From contig CAJIZF010000004.1 of assembly GCA_905181835.1 (NCBI GenBank), positions 310,001 through 374,000 of the forward strand: a stretch of 64,000 nt of DNA. The letters are read 5' to 3'. Positions within the stretch are counted from its first letter, which is position 1, and each line of letters opens with the position of its first letter. Position numbers and translations under genes: made by a program. Shown in pieces: positions 18,258 through 28,405 of this stretch. The DNA comes from an uncultured Flavobacteriaceae bacterium. GTDB taxonomy: Bacteria; Bacteroidota; Bacteroidia; Flavobacteriales; Flavobacteriaceae. The notes beneath the pieces were generated by a model that was not told the origin of the DNA, searched no databases, and saw nothing but the letters and a program-made list of their open reading frames with translations.

Positions 18258-19475
18258 TTAGGATAACATCATTTTTGCTTTATTTATAGCCGCTATAAAA
18301 ATATCAATCTCTTCTTTTGTATTATAAAATGCAAATGAAGCTCTGATGGTACCAGAAATTTTATAGAAATCCATAATGGGTTGTGTGCAATGCTGCCCAG
18401 TTCTTACTTCTACGCCTAATTTATCAATAATAGTTCCAATATCATAGGGATGAATTTTATCAATATTAAAAGAAATAACTGCAGTTTTATTGGAAGAAGT
18501 TCCATAAATTTTCACACCATCAATTTTTAAGAGTTCTTTAGTTGCATATTTTAAGAGTTCATTTTCGTAAATCGCTATATCGTTTAATCCAATAGAGTTT
18601 AAATAGTCTACCGCGGCTCCAAAAGCAATACCTCCTGCAATATTTGGAGTTCCTGCTTCAAACTTATGGGGGAGATCTGCATAAGTAGTTTTCTCAAAAG
18701 AAACCTCTTTTATCATTTCTCCTCCTCCCTGATATGGAGGTAATTCTTGGAGCCATTTTTCTTTTCCGTACAAGATACCAACTCCTGTAGGACCACACAT
18801 TTTATGAGCAGAAGTGACATAAAAATCTACATTTAATTTTTGGAAATCAGGAATTAAATGGGAAGTTGCTTGAGCGCCGTCAATTAAAACTGCAGCCCCT
18901 TTTTCATGTGCTTTATCAATAATTACTTTAATAGGATTAATGGTGCCTAAGGTATTTGATACATGATTCACAAATACTAATTTAGTTTTTTCAGATAGTA
19001 AACGAGTATAGTCAGCTATTGATAATTCTCCCATTTCAGTCATCGGAATTACTTTCAGAGTTGCCCCTGTTTTTTCACAAAGCATTTGCCAAGGAACAAT
19101 ATTAGAATGATGTTCTAATGCAGAAACTAAAATTTCGTCCCCACTTTTTAAAATTTCAGAAAAACCAGAAGCCACCATATTAATACTGTGGGTTGTCCCA
19201 GAAGTAAAGATAATTTCATGATTGTGTTTAGCATTAAAATGATTTGTTATTTTAGTCCTAGCTAATTCATAAACATCCGTGGCTTCTTGTGAAAGAGCAT
19301 GGACACCTCTATGGATATTTGCATTGTAGTTACTGTAGTAATCGACTATTTTATCGATGACTATTTTTGGCGTCTGTGAGGTTGCTGCGTTATCAAAATA
19401 AACCAGCGGATATCCATTTACTTTTCTCGAAAGTATAGGAAAGTCTTTTCTTATTTTTTTTATATCTAAACCCAT
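18258..19475 (-). CDS. sufS: Cysteine desulfurase SufS
   Basis: A PLP enzyme that takes sulfur from cysteine as a persulfide for Fe-S clusters. The 405-residue protein shows ANIHRGVHALSQEAT, the cofactor-contacting ALEHHSNIVPW, the PLP lysine in TSAHKMCGPTGVGILYG near residue 227, and the catalytic Cys in RTGQHCTQP near residue 363. That short Cys loop is the type II (SufS) form. It follows sufD at 16 bases. Confidence 0.96.
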   Translation of the reverse strand: MGLDIKKIRKDFPILSRKVNGYPLVYFDNAATSQTPKIVIDKIVDYYSNYNANIHRGVHALSQEATDVYELARTKITNHFNAKHNHEIIFTSGTTHSINMVASGFSEILKSGDEILVSALEHHSNIVPWQMLCEKTGATLKVIPMTEMGELSIADYTRLLSEKTKLVFVNHVSNTLGTINPIKVIIDKAHEKGAAVLIDGAQATSHLIPDFQKLNVDFYVTSAHKMCGPTGVGILYGKEKWLQELPPYQGGGEMIKEVSFEKTTYADLPHKFEAGTPNIAGGIAFGAAVDYLNSIGLNDIAIYENELLKYATKELLKIDGVKIYGTSSNKTAVISFNIDKIHPYDIGTIIDKLGVEVRTGQHCTQPIMDFYKISGTIRASFAFYNTKEEIDIFIAAINKAKMMLS

Positions 19476-19491
19476 GACTTAACAATAAGAA

Positions 19492-20805
19492 TTAAATATC
19501 AAATCCAATATTCACACCAATTTTGTTGGCGATAAGTTTATTGATCCTTCTCTTTAACTCTGGAATCTTTACAGATTCAAGCACTGTATTTGCAAAAGCG
19601 TACATTAATAAGGCTTGAGCCTCTTTTAGTCCAATACCTCTTGAACGTAAGTAAAAAAGAGCGTCTTCATCAAATTGACCAATAGTACAACCATGCGAAC
19701 ATTTTACATCGTCTGCAAAAATTTCAAGCTGAGGCTTTGCATTCACAGTAGCATTGTCATCAATTAATATATTATTGTTTTGCTGAAATGCATTAATCTT
19801 TTGTGCTTGTTTTTCCACAATAACTTTTCCGTTAAAAACCCCCGTTGACGAATCTGCATATAGCCCTTTATAGTCTTGGTGACTTTCACAATTTGGAGCA
19901 TTGTGTTTCACTAAAGTATTGTGATCAACATGTTGTTTGTCTTTAAGAATCGTAACTCCTTTTAGAGTAGACTCACAGTGCTCCCCGTTTTGAATAAAAT
20001 TTAAATTATTTCTTGTTAATTTACCACCCAAAGAAAAAGAATGAACTTTACAATTACTATTTTGTTCTTGATGTATTGTAGTATTATCAATTAGAGAAGC
20101 ATTTTCTTTGTCATTTTGAATTTTATAGTAATCTAAATAAGCTCTTTTCTCTGCAAAAATTTCAGTAACGGAATTTGTAAAAACAGGATTCGCTGTAAGA
20201 CTTTGATGTCTTTCAATTATTTGGACGTGAGCATTTTCTCCAACCACAATCAAATTTCGAGGTTGCACCATTAAAGCTGACTCGTTTCCAGTAGAGAAAT
20301 TTATAATTTCAATTGGTTTTTCAACCTCTTTATTTTTTGGGATATTGATATATGCTCCTTCTCTAGCAAATGCAGTATTTAGAGACGAGATGCTATTTTT
20401 AGCAGCAGCTTTATTGTAATAGTTTTCTATTACTGCCTTATACTTAGATTTTGATAATGCCGCTGAAAGTAAACAAATATCTAATCCATCATGAGTTGTT
20501 TCAGATAAAAAAGTACTGAAGACACCGTCAATAAAAACTAGTTTATACGAATCTATATCATACAGGAAATAGTTTCTAACTTTTTTAAATTTCACGTCTT
20601 TGTTTCCCTTAGGAAAAACACTATAGTCTTTATTAAGAATTGATTTTAACGAGGTGTATTTCCAATCTTCTTCTTTTTTTGTTGGGAATCCTTCTTCTTC
20701 AAATGTATGTATTGCCTTTTTTCGAATTTCATGAATCGGTGAGTCATCTTCCAAATGATCATCGAAGGCTAGGTAAGATGAAACTAATTTATCTTTTAAA
20801 TTCAT
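19492..20805 (-). CDS. sufD: Fe-S scaffold component SufD
   Basis: SufD pairs with SufB and the ATPase SufC to build Fe-S clusters. The 437-residue protein has an N-terminal helical part (FPTKKEEDWKYTSLKSIL) and a right-handed beta-helix core ending in the conserved IFADDVKCSHGCTIGQFDEDALFYLRSRGI segment (near residue 360), then the C-terminal helices that bind SufC. Length is normal and no interruption is seen. Confidence 0.95.
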   Translation of the reverse strand: MNLKDKLVSSYLAFDDHLEDDSPIHEIRKKAIHTFEEEGFPTKKEEDWKYTSLKSILNKDYSVFPKGNKDVKFKKVRNYFLYDIDSYKLVFIDGVFSTFLSETTHDGLDICLLSAALSKSKYKAVIENYYNKAAAKNSISSLNTAFAREGAYINIPKNKEVEKPIEIINFSTGNESALMVQPRNLIVVGENAHVQIIERHQSLTANPVFTNSVTEIFAEKRAYLDYYKIQNDKENASLIDNTTIHQEQNSNCKVHSFSLGGKLTRNNLNFIQNGEHCESTLKGVTILKDKQHVDHNTLVKHNAPNCESHQDYKGLYADSSTGVFNGKVIVEKQAQKINAFQQNNNILIDDNATVNAKPQLEIFADDVKCSHGCTIGQFDEDALFYLRSRGIGLKEAQALLMYAFANTVLESVKIPELKRRINKLIANKIGVNIGFDI

Positions 20806-20827
20806 AATTGTTATCTAACAAAGATTG

Positions 20828-21580
20828 TTAACTTACTAATTCTTCTTTAATCCAGTCATATCCCTTAGCTTCTAACTCGTATGCTAATTCTTTTGTCCCA
20901 GACTTCACTATTTTTCCATCGATTAAAACATGAACAAAATCAGGAACGATATAGTCTAATAATCTTTGATAATGAGTAATTACAATAACAGCATTATCTT
21001 TACTTTTCAGTTTATTTACACCATTAGCAACAATTTTTAATGCGTCAATATCTAAACCTGAATCAGTTTCGTCAAGAATTGCTAATTTAGGATCTAACAT
21101 TGCCATTTGAAAAATTTCATTTCTTTTTTTCTCTCCCCCTGAAAATCCTTCATTTAAAGATCGGGATAAGAATTTTCTGTCGATCTCTAATAAATCAGCT
21201 TTTGATTTGATCAACTTTAACATTTCTGAAGCTGGCATGTCTTCTAATCCTTGTGCTTTTCGATTTTCATTAATGGCCGTTTTGATAAAGTTGGTTACGG
21301 AGACTCCCGGGATTTCAACTGGATATTGGAACGAAAGAAAAATCCCTTTATGTGCTCGTTCTTCAGGACCAAGTTCAGAGATATTTTCATCCAAGAATTT
21401 AACAGAGCCTTTTGTAACCTCAAAGTTTTCATTCCCAGAGATCACAGAAGATAATGTGCTTTTCCCAGAACCATTGGGCCCCATAATAGCGTGAATCTCT
21501 CCTGGTTTTATTTCTAGGTTGACACCCTTTAATATTTTTTTATTCTCGACACCTGCGTGTAATTCGTTAATTTGAAGCAT
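20828..21580 (-). CDS. sufC: Fe-S assembly ATPase SufC
   Basis: An ABC-type ATPase that powers the SufBCD complex. The 250-residue protein has Walker A GPNGSGKST near residue 34, the Q-loop segment FLSFQYPVEIPGVS, the signature FSGGEKKR, Walker B LAILDETDSGLD, and the H-loop VITHYQRLL. It is 22 bases from sufD and 4 bases from the lipoprotein gene upstream. Confidence 0.97.
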   Translation of the reverse strand: MLQINELHAGVENKKILKGVNLEIKPGEIHAIMGPNGSGKSTLSSVISGNENFEVTKGSVKFLDENISELGPEERAHKGIFLSFQYPVEIPGVSVTNFIKTAINENRKAQGLEDMPASEMLKLIKSKADLLEIDRKFLSRSLNEGFSGGEKKRNEIFQMAMLDPKLAILDETDSGLDIDALKIVANGVNKLKSKDNAVIVITHYQRLLDYIVPDFVHVLIDGKIVKSGTKELAYELEAKGYDWIKEELVS

Positions 21581-21584
21581 ACTA

Positions 21585-21983
21585 TTATTTCTTTTCTTCT
21601 ATTTTGACATCAATTTTTGAAGGCTTACTACCTACTATAACAATTTCAGTTATGGTCAATATTTCATCCCACCCTTCTTGGCCTTCTGGTTTTTGAGAAA
21701 CTTCTCCTTTAACAGCTACGGGAACCATATCAAAATCAGAACTTTTCACTGCTTTTACTTTATCCGCTAACTGTTTAGATAAATCGTCTATGGTAACCCC
21801 ATAAATAAATTTATCACCTTTAAGCACAGCCGCATCTTTTAGGAAAATAAAATCTCCTCGATAAACTTTTTCTTCTGAACTATCAAGTTCAATTTTCGAT
21901 TCTTTTTCTTGATTAGTTGCTATGTCTTTTTTACAAGAAAAACTAATTATTGAAATGAGTGTAATTAAAATTATTTTTTTCAT
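21585..21983 (-). CDS. Lipoprotein of unknown function between sufB and sufC
   Basis: 132 residues with a lipoprotein signal (ISFSC at residues 13-17). The mature part is charged and beta-rich: YRGDFIFLKDAAVLKGDKFIYGVTIDDLSKQLADKVKAVK, then VAVKGEVSQKPEGQEGWDEILTITEIV, which looks like a small OB-fold-like or NlpE-like domain. No catalytic motif. The gaps to sufC and sufB are 4 and 12 bases, so it is within the suf transcript. Not recognised as a Fe-S protein. Confidence 0.7.
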   Translation of the reverse strand: MKKIILITLISIISFSCKKDIATNQEKESKIELDSSEEKVYRGDFIFLKDAAVLKGDKFIYGVTIDDLSKQLADKVKAVKSSDFDMVPVAVKGEVSQKPEGQEGWDEILTITEIVIVGSKPSKIDVKIEEKK

Positions 21984-21995
21984 TTTTTTCGTTGA

Positions 21996-23444
21996 TTATC
22001 CTACGGAGCCTTCAAGGCTAATTTCTAATAATTTTTGTGCTTCTACAGCAAATTCCATTGGAAGTTTATTTAATACTTCTTTGCTAAATCCATTAACTAT
22101 AAGAGCAATAGCTTTTTCGGTATCAATTCCTCTTTGATTACAATAAAATATTTGATCTTCTCCGATTTTACTAGTGGTAGCTTCGTGCTCTATCTGGGCA
22201 GATTTATTTTTTGCTTCAATATATGGAAACGTATGAGCTCCACATTCATTCCCCATCAGCAGGGAGTCACATTGTGAAAAATTACGTGCATTTTGAGCAT
22301 TTTTATTTATTTTCACTAAACCTCTGTAGCTATTCTGTGATTTTCCTGCAGAAATACCTTTCGAAATAATTGTGCTTTTGGTATTTTTACCAAGGTGAAT
22401 CATTTTTGTGCCCGTGTCTGCTTGCTGAAAGTTATTAGTGACTGCAATTGAATAAAATTCACCTATAGAATTATCCCCTTTTAGTATGCAACTTGGATAT
22501 TTCCAGGTAACAGCAGAACCTGTTTCAACTTGAGTCCAAGAAATTTTCGCATTTTTTTCGCAGATTCCTCTTTTAGTTACAAAATTGTAAACCCCTCCTA
22601 GACCTTCTTTGTTTCCAGGATACCAATTTTGTACCGTAGAGTATTTAATTTCAGCATTATCTAAAGCAATAAGTTCTACTACTGCTGCGTGTAATTGATT
22701 TTCATCTCTAGAGGGAGCTGTACATCCTTCCAGGTAACTAACATAGCTTTCTTTGTCAGCAATTACGAGTGTTCTTTCAAATTGACCTGTACCTGCTTGA
22801 TTAATCCTAAAGTAGGTAGATAATTCCATAGGGCATTTAACCCCTTTTGGGATGTAACAGAATGATCCATCACTAAAAACAGCACTATTTAAAGCAGCGT
22901 AAAAGTTATCTTTTCGTGGAACTACAGTACCAATATATTTTTTTACCAAATCAGGGTGGTCCTGTATAGCTTCTGAAATAGAACAAAATATAATGCCTTT
23001 CTCTGCTAATGTCTTCTTGAAAGTTGTTGCCACTGACACAGAATCTACAACAATATCTACCGCAACCCCTGCTAGTTTTTTTTGCTCATCTAAAGAAATT
23101 CCAAGTCTGTTAAAAGTGTCTAATAATTCTGGATCGACCTCATCAATACTATCGTATTTTGGTTTTGAGTTAGGTGCTGAGTAGTAGGAAATGTTCTGAA
23201 AATCAGGTTTTTTATAATTCACATTAGCCCAATCAGGTTCCTCCATACTTTTCCAGTGCATGAAAGCTTCTAATCTCCAATCTGTCATCCATTGAGGTTC
23301 ATTTTTCTTATCAGATATTGCCTTTACTATATCCTCATTTAAACCAACAGGGAAAGTTTCAGATTCTATATCTGTATAAAACCCATATTCATATTCCTTG
23401 GTTTCAAGATCTTTTTTTAAATCGTTTTCTGTAAATTTTGCCAT
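21996..23444 (-). CDS. sufB: Fe-S scaffold protein SufB
   Basis: The scaffold on which the Suf system assembles clusters. The 482-residue protein has the SufB core with [51 protein letters not shown], and the C-terminal [45 protein letters not shown] region that carries Cys and His used for cluster binding. Full length. It follows sufA by 26 bases. Confidence 0.97.
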   Translation of the reverse strand: MAKFTENDLKKDLETKEYEYGFYTDIESETFPVGLNEDIVKAISDKKNEPQWMTDWRLEAFMHWKSMEEPDWANVNYKKPDFQNISYYSAPNSKPKYDSIDEVDPELLDTFNRLGISLDEQKKLAGVAVDIVVDSVSVATTFKKTLAEKGIIFCSISEAIQDHPDLVKKYIGTVVPRKDNFYAALNSAVFSDGSFCYIPKGVKCPMELSTYFRINQAGTGQFERTLVIADKESYVSYLEGCTAPSRDENQLHAAVVELIALDNAEIKYSTVQNWYPGNKEGLGGVYNFVTKRGICEKNAKISWTQVETGSAVTWKYPSCILKGDNSIGEFYSIAVTNNFQQADTGTKMIHLGKNTKSTIISKGISAGKSQNSYRGLVKINKNAQNARNFSQCDSLLMGNECGAHTFPYIEAKNKSAQIEHEATTSKIGEDQIFYCNQRGIDTEKAIALIVNGFSKEVLNKLPMEFAVEAQKLLEISLEGSVG

Positions 23445-23470
23445 AATACCTTTGTACCTTTTCTTAGAAT

Positions 23471-23800
23471 TTATAAAGAAAAACTTTCACCACAACCACA
23501 GGTTCTATTTGCGTTTGGATTATTAAAAACAAAGCCTTTACCATTGAGACCACCGCTATATTCAAGTGTGGTTCCAACAAGGTAAAAAAAACTTTTTTTG
23601 TCAACTATTATTTTTACGTCATTGTCCTCATAAAGTTGGTCATTTTCTTTTTTTTGCTTGTTAAAATCCAACTCGTACGATAAACCCGAACAACCACCAC
23701 TTTTTACTCCAACTCTTACATAATCTTGGACAACACTAAAGCCGTCTTCAGACATCAATTGACTTATTTTTATTTTTGCTGTATCGCTTACTTTTATCAT
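23471..23800 (-). CDS. sufA: A-type Fe-S carrier SufA (HesB/IscA family)
   Basis: 109 residues with the three conserved Cys of A-type carriers: [12 protein letters not shown] near residue 36 and the C-terminal [10 protein letters not shown] pair. It carries clusters from SufBCD to target proteins. It is the first gene of the suf operon, immediately downstream of a candidate promoter. Confidence 0.95.
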   Translation of the reverse strand: MIKVSDTAKIKISQLMSEDGFSVVQDYVRVGVKSGGCSGLSYELDFNKQKKENDQLYEDNDVKIIVDKKSFFYLVGTTLEYSGGLNGKGFVFNNPNANRTCGCGESFSL

Positions 23801-23824
23801 AATTAGATTAATCTAAATAAAAAG

Positions 23825-23859
23825 CAAATATATGCCATTTTCAATACTTTTCAGCGCAA
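23825..23859 (-). promoter_or_regulatory. Candidate promoter of the suf operon
   Basis: On the minus strand TTG (23857-23859) is followed after 24 bases by TATATTTG (23825-23832). The -7 element fits the flavobacterial form exactly; the spacing is slightly long. It is 24 bases before the sufA ATG. No clear Fur or IscR-type operator is visible by eye. Confidence 0.4.
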
Positions 23860-23995
23860 AACCTCCCTATTAATATTTATCGTTGAATCAATTTTTCTTA
23901 TTTAATCTTTACAGCATTATAATCATAAAAATTAATTAAAACTTTTAATCATATTTTTATTTTCTTTATTTTCACAAGCTTTAAAGAAAAAAACT

Positions 23996-25825
23996 ATGAA
24001 AAATTTGTTCAATTTTAAGCATTTCAAAGGAGATTTATTCGGTGGAATAACTGCGGGTATTGTAGCGTTGCCCCTGGCATTAGCATTTGGTGTTAGTTCA
24101 GGTTTGGGACCAAGTGCAGGTCTATACGGAGCTATATTTATCAGTTTCTTTGCAGCTCTTTTTGGAGGTACTGATACTCAAATATCAGGGCCAACTGCCC
24201 CAATGACTGCAGTAAGTATGGTTGTAATTGCTGGTATTTTGGCAACTTTTGAAGGCGATGTAGAAAAGGCATTGCCGGCAATTTTAACAGTATTTTTATT
24301 AGCGGGATTAATGCAAGTAGGGTTGGGTTTTTTAGGCTTAGGAAAATATATTAAATACATCCCATATCCAGTGGTTTCAGGTTTTATGACTGCAATTGGT
24401 GTGATTATTTTAATAACTCAAATTTTACCTTCTGTAGGATATTACCCTAAAGAAGATCTAAAATTTGTAGAACAATTTAAACCAGCTGCTGAAGAAGTTA
24501 TACTGGAAAACATATTAATAGATGAAGTTGATGAAGGAATTTTAGTTTTAGAAAACTTTGAAGAAACTATTAAAAGAGGAAAGAATGTATCTCAGGAACA
24601 AATAATGACTGAATCTAAAACTTTAGCAGGTAAAGAAGCTTCAGGAGTTTTAGGAACTATTAAGGTATTGCCTTATGCGTTAAACAACATCAATTGGCTA
24701 GAGTTAATCCTAGCCTTAGGGACAATTTTAATTATTTATGGTTTTAAAAGAATCACCAAAGCAGTTCCGAGTACTTTAGTTGCTCTATTTGTAATGAGTG
24801 GTATTGCCATTGGTTTTGGTCTAGATTATCGCCCTATAGAGGAAATTCCTAGTGGATTACCCATTCCAAAATTAGGAATGTTTACCGACTTCAGTTTCGC
24901 TAGTATAACACCTTATATTTTTACAGCTCTAACCTTAGCTTTGTTAGGAGCGATAGACTCATTATTAACATCAGTTGTGGCTGATAATATGACCAAAACC
25001 AAACACAAACCGAATAAAGAGCTTATTGGTCAGGGGATTGGAAATAGTATAGCTGCATTGTTTGGAGGAATTCCAGGTGCTGGTGCAACGATACGTACAG
25101 TTGTAAATATCAATGCAGGAGGTAAAACTAGATTATCTGGTATGATTGCAGGTATTTTATTATTAATCATCTTATTAGCACTGGGTCCTGTAGCCTCTAA
25201 AATTCCTGCTGCAGTACTAGCAGGAATACTTGTAACAGTTGGTATTGGGGTTATGGATTATAAGGGACTAAAAGCAATTCCTTATATGCCAAAACCGGAA
25301 GTCGCAATTATGTTGGTAGTTCTTATACTTTCTTCTGTTTGGAATTTAGTTTATGCCGTTGGAATAGGATTAGTTATCGCTTCATTGATTTTTATGAAAA
25401 TCATTGGAGATATTTCTGCAAAGAGATCGGAAGTTAAATCATTAAAAGAAGAAGCTTGGGACGATGAAGTTGGGATTCCGGAAATTTTACAAGAACAAAT
25501 TTTTATCAAACATATAAAAGGTCCTCTTTTTTTCGGAACTACTAGTGATTTTCAAGCATTAGCTAAACAAATCCCCCAAAAAGCTACTACCGTAATAATA
25601 AGAATGGATCGTATGCCATATATGGATCAGACGGGTTTATACGTGATGGAAGAAATACTTCTTGACCTTGTAAATGCAGGAAAAACAGTATTATTAGTAG
25701 ATATCATTGAACAGCCCAGATATATGATGGAACGTATTGATATTATTCCAGATTTAATAACTAAAGAGCATCTGTTTGAGGACTTTAAAGAATGTTTAAG
25801 TTGGATAAAAGAAAACGTCAAATAA
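23996..25825 (+). CDS. SulP family inorganic anion transporter
   Basis: A 609-residue membrane transporter for sulfate, bicarbonate or related anions. The transport domain shows GGITAGIVALPLALAFGVSSGLGPSAGLYGAI, DTQISGPTAPMT, and LLGAIDSLLTSVVADNMT, followed by a C-terminal STAS domain (about 500-609; FFGTTSDFQ, YMDQTGLYVMEEIL). A strongly acidic, hydrophilic insertion occupies about residues 150-225 between membrane helices, common in marine SulP transporters. Substrate cannot be read from the sequence. Confidence 0.92.
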   Translation: MKNLFNFKHFKGDLFGGITAGIVALPLALAFGVSSGLGPSAGLYGAIFISFFAALFGGTDTQISGPTAPMTAVSMVVIAGILATFEGDVEKALPAILTVFLLAGLMQVGLGFLGLGKYIKYIPYPVVSGFMTAIGVIILITQILPSVGYYPKEDLKFVEQFKPAAEEVILENILIDEVDEGILVLENFEETIKRGKNVSQEQIMTESKTLAGKEASGVLGTIKVLPYALNNINWLELILALGTILIIYGFKRITKAVPSTLVALFVMSGIAIGFGLDYRPIEEIPSGLPIPKLGMFTDFSFASITPYIFTALTLALLGAIDSLLTSVVADNMTKTKHKPNKELIGQGIGNSIAALFGGIPGAGATIRTVVNINAGGKTRLSGMIAGILLLIILLALGPVASKIPAAVLAGILVTVGIGVMDYKGLKAIPYMPKPEVAIMLVVLILSSVWNLVYAVGIGLVIASLIFMKIIGDISAKRSEVKSLKEEAWDDEVGIPEILQEQIFIKHIKGPLFFGTTSDFQALAKQIPQKATTVIIRMDRMPYMDQTGLYVMEEILLDLVNAGKTVLLVDIIEQPRYMMERIDIIPDLITKEHLFEDFKECLSWIKENVK

Positions 25826-25917
25826 ACTAACTCAAATTTGATGAATATTTAGCTGTTTTTTACAAAAAGCAATACCTTTGTTTTTAAAGAAGTAACAATC
25901 CTTAAAAATTATATTCA

Positions 25918-26560
25918 ATGAAAATAATAACAAAAAATCTCTTTTTTTTACCTTTTTGCTTATTAATATCATTTTCTGTTTCTGCACAAATTGAAGTAAC
26001 TCCTCAAGCAGGCTATCAGGTAGGTTCTAAATATAGTTATTATGATGGTTATATGAAATTAAAGTCTTCTGGGCACTTTGGTGTAACTGTCGATTTTGAT
26101 GTAAACCCTATTGGCGCTCAAGTTGAGTTAATTTATGCTTTTCAAAATGCAGATTTAAATTTCAAAGATTATTACTTTTTCCCATACGAAACCTATATCA
26201 CTCAGTTTAATGTGCATCATATTCAAGCAGGGTTTTTACAAAACTTTAATGATGATGAAGATTTAGTTCCCTTTGGCGGTATGTCAGTTGGTATGGCAAT
26301 TTTTAGTCCTCAAAATATTGATTCCGTTGATTTAGATTATGACCCAGGAAATCGTACAAAATTTGAATTTGGTTTTACAGGTGGTGCTAAGTATTTTTTT
26401 ACAGATCGATTAGGTATAAGGTTACAAGCGCAATTACTAATACCAATTGGAATGGGGAGGAATTTATTATGGCTCAGGTGGTGGCGGTATCTATACCTCT
26501 GGAGGTTCTCTTTTACAACTTAACTTTACAGGGGGGCTAATATTTAGATTGGGAGATTAA
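25918..26560 (+). CDS. Outer-membrane beta-barrel protein, frameshifted near the end
   Basis: A small porin-like barrel (about 213 residues when corrected) with signal peptide (cleaved near VSAQIEV), glycine- and aromatic-rich strands, VPFGGMSVGMAIF and GFTGGAKYFFTDRLGIRLQAQLLIPI. At about 26450 one extra base breaks the frame, so the uncorrected frame stops at 26523. In the other frame the expected C-terminal strand GGSLLQLNFTGGLIFRLGD ends at the TAA at 26558-26560. TACCTTTG at 25873-25880 is a plausible -7 promoter element. It probably forms an operon with the next lipoprotein gene. Confidence 0.75.
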
Positions 26561-26579
26561 TTATTTAAAAAAACTTATT

Positions 26580-27243
26580 ATGAAAAAAACTTTTTATTCC
26601 TTCTTATTATTAGGATTTGTATTATTAAGCAGTTGTTCAAGTGTAAAAGTGTTAGATTCTTGGAAAGGAGACAACCTTGCAACGATGTCAGATAAAAATA
26701 TACTTGTAATTGCGAGGACTGACAATCAACAGGCTAGAATAGCTATTGAAGAGGCTATGGCAAACGACATAAGAAAAGCAGGTTTTAAGGCTACTGAAAG
26801 TTATTTAAAGTTTAACAGCATGAATCCTAACAAAAAAGTTGATCCAGAAAAAGTTCAAGCGTTGATAGAAAAAGCAGGCTTTAAAGGTGTTGTTATGAAT
26901 GTATTAAAAGACTATAACGAGTCTATGGTTACGGAAGAATCCGGGGGTTATTATGCAGGAGGAACCACTTATTATGGTGGATATCCTGGATATTATGGAG
27001 GGTTTTATGGATATTATCACAATCCATATTCATATTCAACTTACGGAAATTATGTGCCAAGTAGTAGTACCACAAGAATTTCTAAATCATATATCTTAGA
27101 AACATTAATATTATAATCTAGACGAACCCGAGGGAAAACAACTCGTTAGTGTTGTAACTACGCAGATCATCGATCCTAGCAGTGTCACTAAGACTGCAAA
27201 AGATTATTCGAAGCTAGTTTTCAATAGTCTTAAGAAAAAATAA
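26580..27243 (+). CDS. Lipoprotein with Gly/Tyr-rich segment, frameshifted near the end
   Basis: Begins with a lipoprotein signal (LLSSC near residue 19). The N-terminal domain (KNILVIARTDNQQARIAIEEAMANDIRKAGFKATES) is an alpha/beta fold of a Bacteroidota family of unknown role. A Gly/Tyr-rich stretch (YYAGGTTYYGGYPGYYGGFY) lies at about 125-145. At about 27107 one extra base breaks the frame (uncorrected stop at 27116); the other frame continues with DEPEGKQLVSVVTTQIIDPSS to a stop at 27241-27243. Function unknown. Confidence 0.7.
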
Positions 27244-27247
27244 ATAT

Positions 27248-27277
27248 AAAAAATGTCAACTTTGATTGATGTTTTTT
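27248..27277. terminator. Bidirectional terminator between the lipoprotein and peroxidase genes
   Basis: AAAAAATGTCAA (27248-27259) pairs with TTGATGTTTTTT (27266-27277) with two G-T wobbles and a 6-base loop. It lies between convergent genes. Confidence 0.55.
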
Positions 27278-27323
27278 TTGCGCCTTCAACAAAAATTATT
27301 TTTTAGTTAAGGTGAATTGATTA

Positions 27324-28392
27324 TCAATTTGGATTTAAAAATGCAGGATTTGTTGTGAATTCAGGTTCTGATAATGAGAGCAAGAAAGCTTTTAAGTCTG
27401 CTTTATCTGAATCAGTTAATTGTGCGCCACCTTCGGCTATATTTTTCATTAAAGGATCGATGGTGTTGGAATAAACCAACCCTTCACTATAATGATTGAT
27501 CACCTCATCTAAAGTCGCAAACCTACCGTCATGCATATAAGGTGCTGTATAAGCTAAGTTTCTTAAAGAGGGAGATTTAAATTTTCCATAATCGAGCGGA
27601 TCCCCAGTAAACCCTCCTAATCCGAGATCTTCAAAAGAAGAGTCTAATCCATTATTATGAAATGCATTATTTGTCCATAAGGGGTTAAATTCATTTCCAT
27701 GACAATGAAAGCAATCTCCTCTATTTTCATCCATAAAAACATTGAAGCCATTTATTTCTTGAGCAGTGACTGCATTATTATCTCCTAATAAATATTGATC
27801 AAACCTTGAATTCCCAGAAATTAAAGTCCTTTCAAACTGAGCAATTGCTCTTGCTACAAATTCTCTTGTTATGATAGGGGTTCCAAAGGCTTGTTCAAAT
27901 AAATCTGGATAATCTGAAGTGGCTTGCAATGTGGCAACTACATTTGGCCAAGTATTATTCATTTCTATGGGATTTTCTATAGGGTCGTCTACTTGATCTT
28001 CTAGGCTAGAGGCACCTCCATCCCAAAGGAATCTATTTTGAAAATTCCAAACTAGGTTAACTATTGGCATGGCATTACGGGTTCCCATTTCCCCGGTAAT
28101 ACCAGTACTAAAACGATTGGGGTCAGTAAACGAATTTTCTGCTAAATGACAACTAGCGCAAGCTTGGGTACCGTCGTTAGACAACAAGGGCTCATAAAAT
28201 AATTTTCTACCTAAAGCGATTCCTTCTAATGTTTGAGGATTGTTGGTTGGAACCGAAGGAGGTAGAAGTAGGGAATTAAAAAGAGCAGGTATTTCTAAAT
28301 TTACTGGTGTTGGCTACATAATTAGTGCTGTCGTCCGAACTAGAACAAGACAGAAAAAAACATGCTATCAGTATAATTGAAAAATACCTCAT
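27324..28392 (-). CDS. Di-heme cytochrome c peroxidase / MauG-MbnH-like, frameshifted near the N-terminus
   Basis: A periplasmic or outer-membrane-anchored di-heme enzyme. The start at 28392 gives a lipoprotein signal (FFLSC-SSSDD); at about 28312 one extra base breaks the frame, after which TPVNLEIPALFN continues. Heme motifs are CASCH near corrected residue 75 and CFHCH near residue 217, with MHDGRFATLDEVINHY towards the C-terminus. Uncorrected, only 27324-28187 is readable from an internal ATG. The family includes peroxidases that reduce H2O2 and MauG/MbnH enzymes that oxidise Trp in partner proteins. The partner MbnP gene is 13 bases upstream on the same strand, which favours an MbnH-like role. 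Confidence 0.85.
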
Positions 28393-28405
28393 CTATCATA
28401 ATTAA

